A DNA stretch of 14,702 nucleotides from positions 1 through 14,702 of the forward strand of contig JAUVHQ010000023.1 of NCBI GenBank assembly GCA_030593185.1. Reading direction: 5' to 3'. The position numbers were made by a program, and so were the translations under genes. This DNA is from Bacteroidota bacterium. Lineage in GTDB: Bacteria > Bacteroidota > Bacteroidia > Bacteroidales > VadinHA17. Within the stretch, counting starts at the first letter, position 1. The number at the start of each line of letters is the position of its first letter. Positions 14,171-14,702 of this stretch are shown piece by piece. Below the pieces are notes generated by a model that searched no databases, was not told the origin of the DNA, and saw only the letters and a list, made by a program, of their open reading frames with translations.

Positions 14171-14698
14171 TTACTGTGTTTGCATTATCTCGACAACTTT
14201 TTTGTGACTCAGAATATTTACTAACATCTGCAGGATAATTTCATTATCCAGATCTGATAAAAAATTTGTTAGCTTACTTTCTCTTTCCTGTTTATCTTTT
14301 ATATTGCTGATCTTTTTTAAATTCTTGAATTGAGATACTTTCAGTTCATTCTCAAGACTTTCCAGTAATACTTCAAATAGGAGAGATTCGGGTTTTGCAA
14401 TTTTCTTTATATCGTTGGGTGCTTCTAATGTTTCGAGTTCCATGATGCATGCTTCAAGAATCTCTTTTCCGTATTTCTTTGATGCATCATAGCCGCTTGA
14501 AGTTCCCATGGTATCGCGTAATGACCAGCTGCTTAAATCCTGATGGATATTCTTGATTTTAGTGATTTTTGATGAATCGTACCCAAAAACTCTTTCAAGG
14601 ATCAGAATAGTGGATATTTTCCATGCTTCCAGATCAAAATCTTTATTATCAAGTTTTTCTATCTGCTTTTTTATCAATTCAATTTCTTTTTCTTTCAT
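14171..14698 (-). CDS. Hypothetical protein, possibly partial at its N-terminus
   Basis: I do not recognise this 175-aa protein. It is probably soluble and mostly alpha-helical, without a signal peptide or a hydrophobic segment long enough for a membrane helix. Visible features are a charged N-terminus (KEKEIELIKKQIEKL), DFDLEAWKISTILILERVFG at residues 20-39, a conserved-looking WSLRDTMG turn (58-65), and a Lys/Glu-rich C-terminal half. It has no catalytic motif I can name. The ATG at 14698 sits four bases from the right edge, and the frame remains open there, so a longer N-terminus outside the window is possible. It converges on cysH with a 19-base gap. Confidence 0.6.
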   Translation of the reverse strand: MKEKEIELIKKQIEKLDNKDFDLEAWKISTILILERVFGYDSSKITKIKNIHQDLSSWSLRDTMGTSSGYDASKKYGKEILEACIMELETLEAPNDIKKIAKPESLLFEVLLESLENELKVSQFKNLKKISNIKDKQERESKLTNFLSDLDNEIILQMLVNILSHKKVVEIMQTQ

Positions 14699-14702
14699 TA
14701 TT

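Overview
The window looks like a chromosomal stretch from a low-GC Bacteroidota bacterium, plausibly Bacteroidales-like. The evidence is the gene content (a TamB-type giant protein divergent from tsaD, an ExbB/ExbD/TonB-like set, a SiaC/DUF1987 protein), the lack of clear Shine-Dalgarno sequences, and several upstream regions that resemble the Bacteroidota promoter pattern (TTG/TTTG about 21 bases before TAnnTTTG). No rRNA, tRNA, CRISPR array, prophage or insertion sequence was seen.

Layout. Bases 2-139 are the C-terminal end of serine hydroxymethyltransferase (glyA). A 346-base AT-rich intergenic region follows, then a single-domain response regulator (486-875) and a TauE/SafE-type membrane permease (1041-1814). 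A repeat-filled convergent gap (1815-2066) separates these from a minus-strand cell-envelope block read from 8677 down to 2067: tamB, exbB, exbD and a TonB/TolA-like transducer. tamB diverges from tsaD (8722-9741), which is followed by a SiaC-family regulatory protein (9861-10232). Next come three minus-strand genes: a CPBP membrane protease homologue overlapping by one base an extended-SDR epimerase/dehydratase, then a classical SDR beyond a repeat-filled gap. A 371-base divergent region full of short tandem repeats leads to a stand-alone assimilatory APS reductase (cysH-type, 13435-14151). This converges on an unrecognised 175-aa protein at the right edge.

The genes mostly do separate housekeeping jobs: one-carbon metabolism, tRNA t6A modification, outer-membrane assembly and energised envelope transport, and sulfate reduction. 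The envelope block is the clearest functional group: TamB bridges the inner and outer membranes, and ExbB-ExbD drive a TonB/TolA-like rod.

I see no convincing new multi-gene system. The most unusual signal lies between the genes: degenerate short tandem arrays, mostly of period 7 with some of period 8 and 9, fill most of the longer intergenic regions and are absent from the genes I inspected. They include a family shared at three loci, with a 23-bp exact inverted copy at 921-943 and 11232-11254 and a 38-bp block matching at 33 positions at 896-933 and 13196-13233. A second point is that tamB has no in-frame ATG: its start is either TTG or hidden by a one-base indel in an A/T homopolymer.
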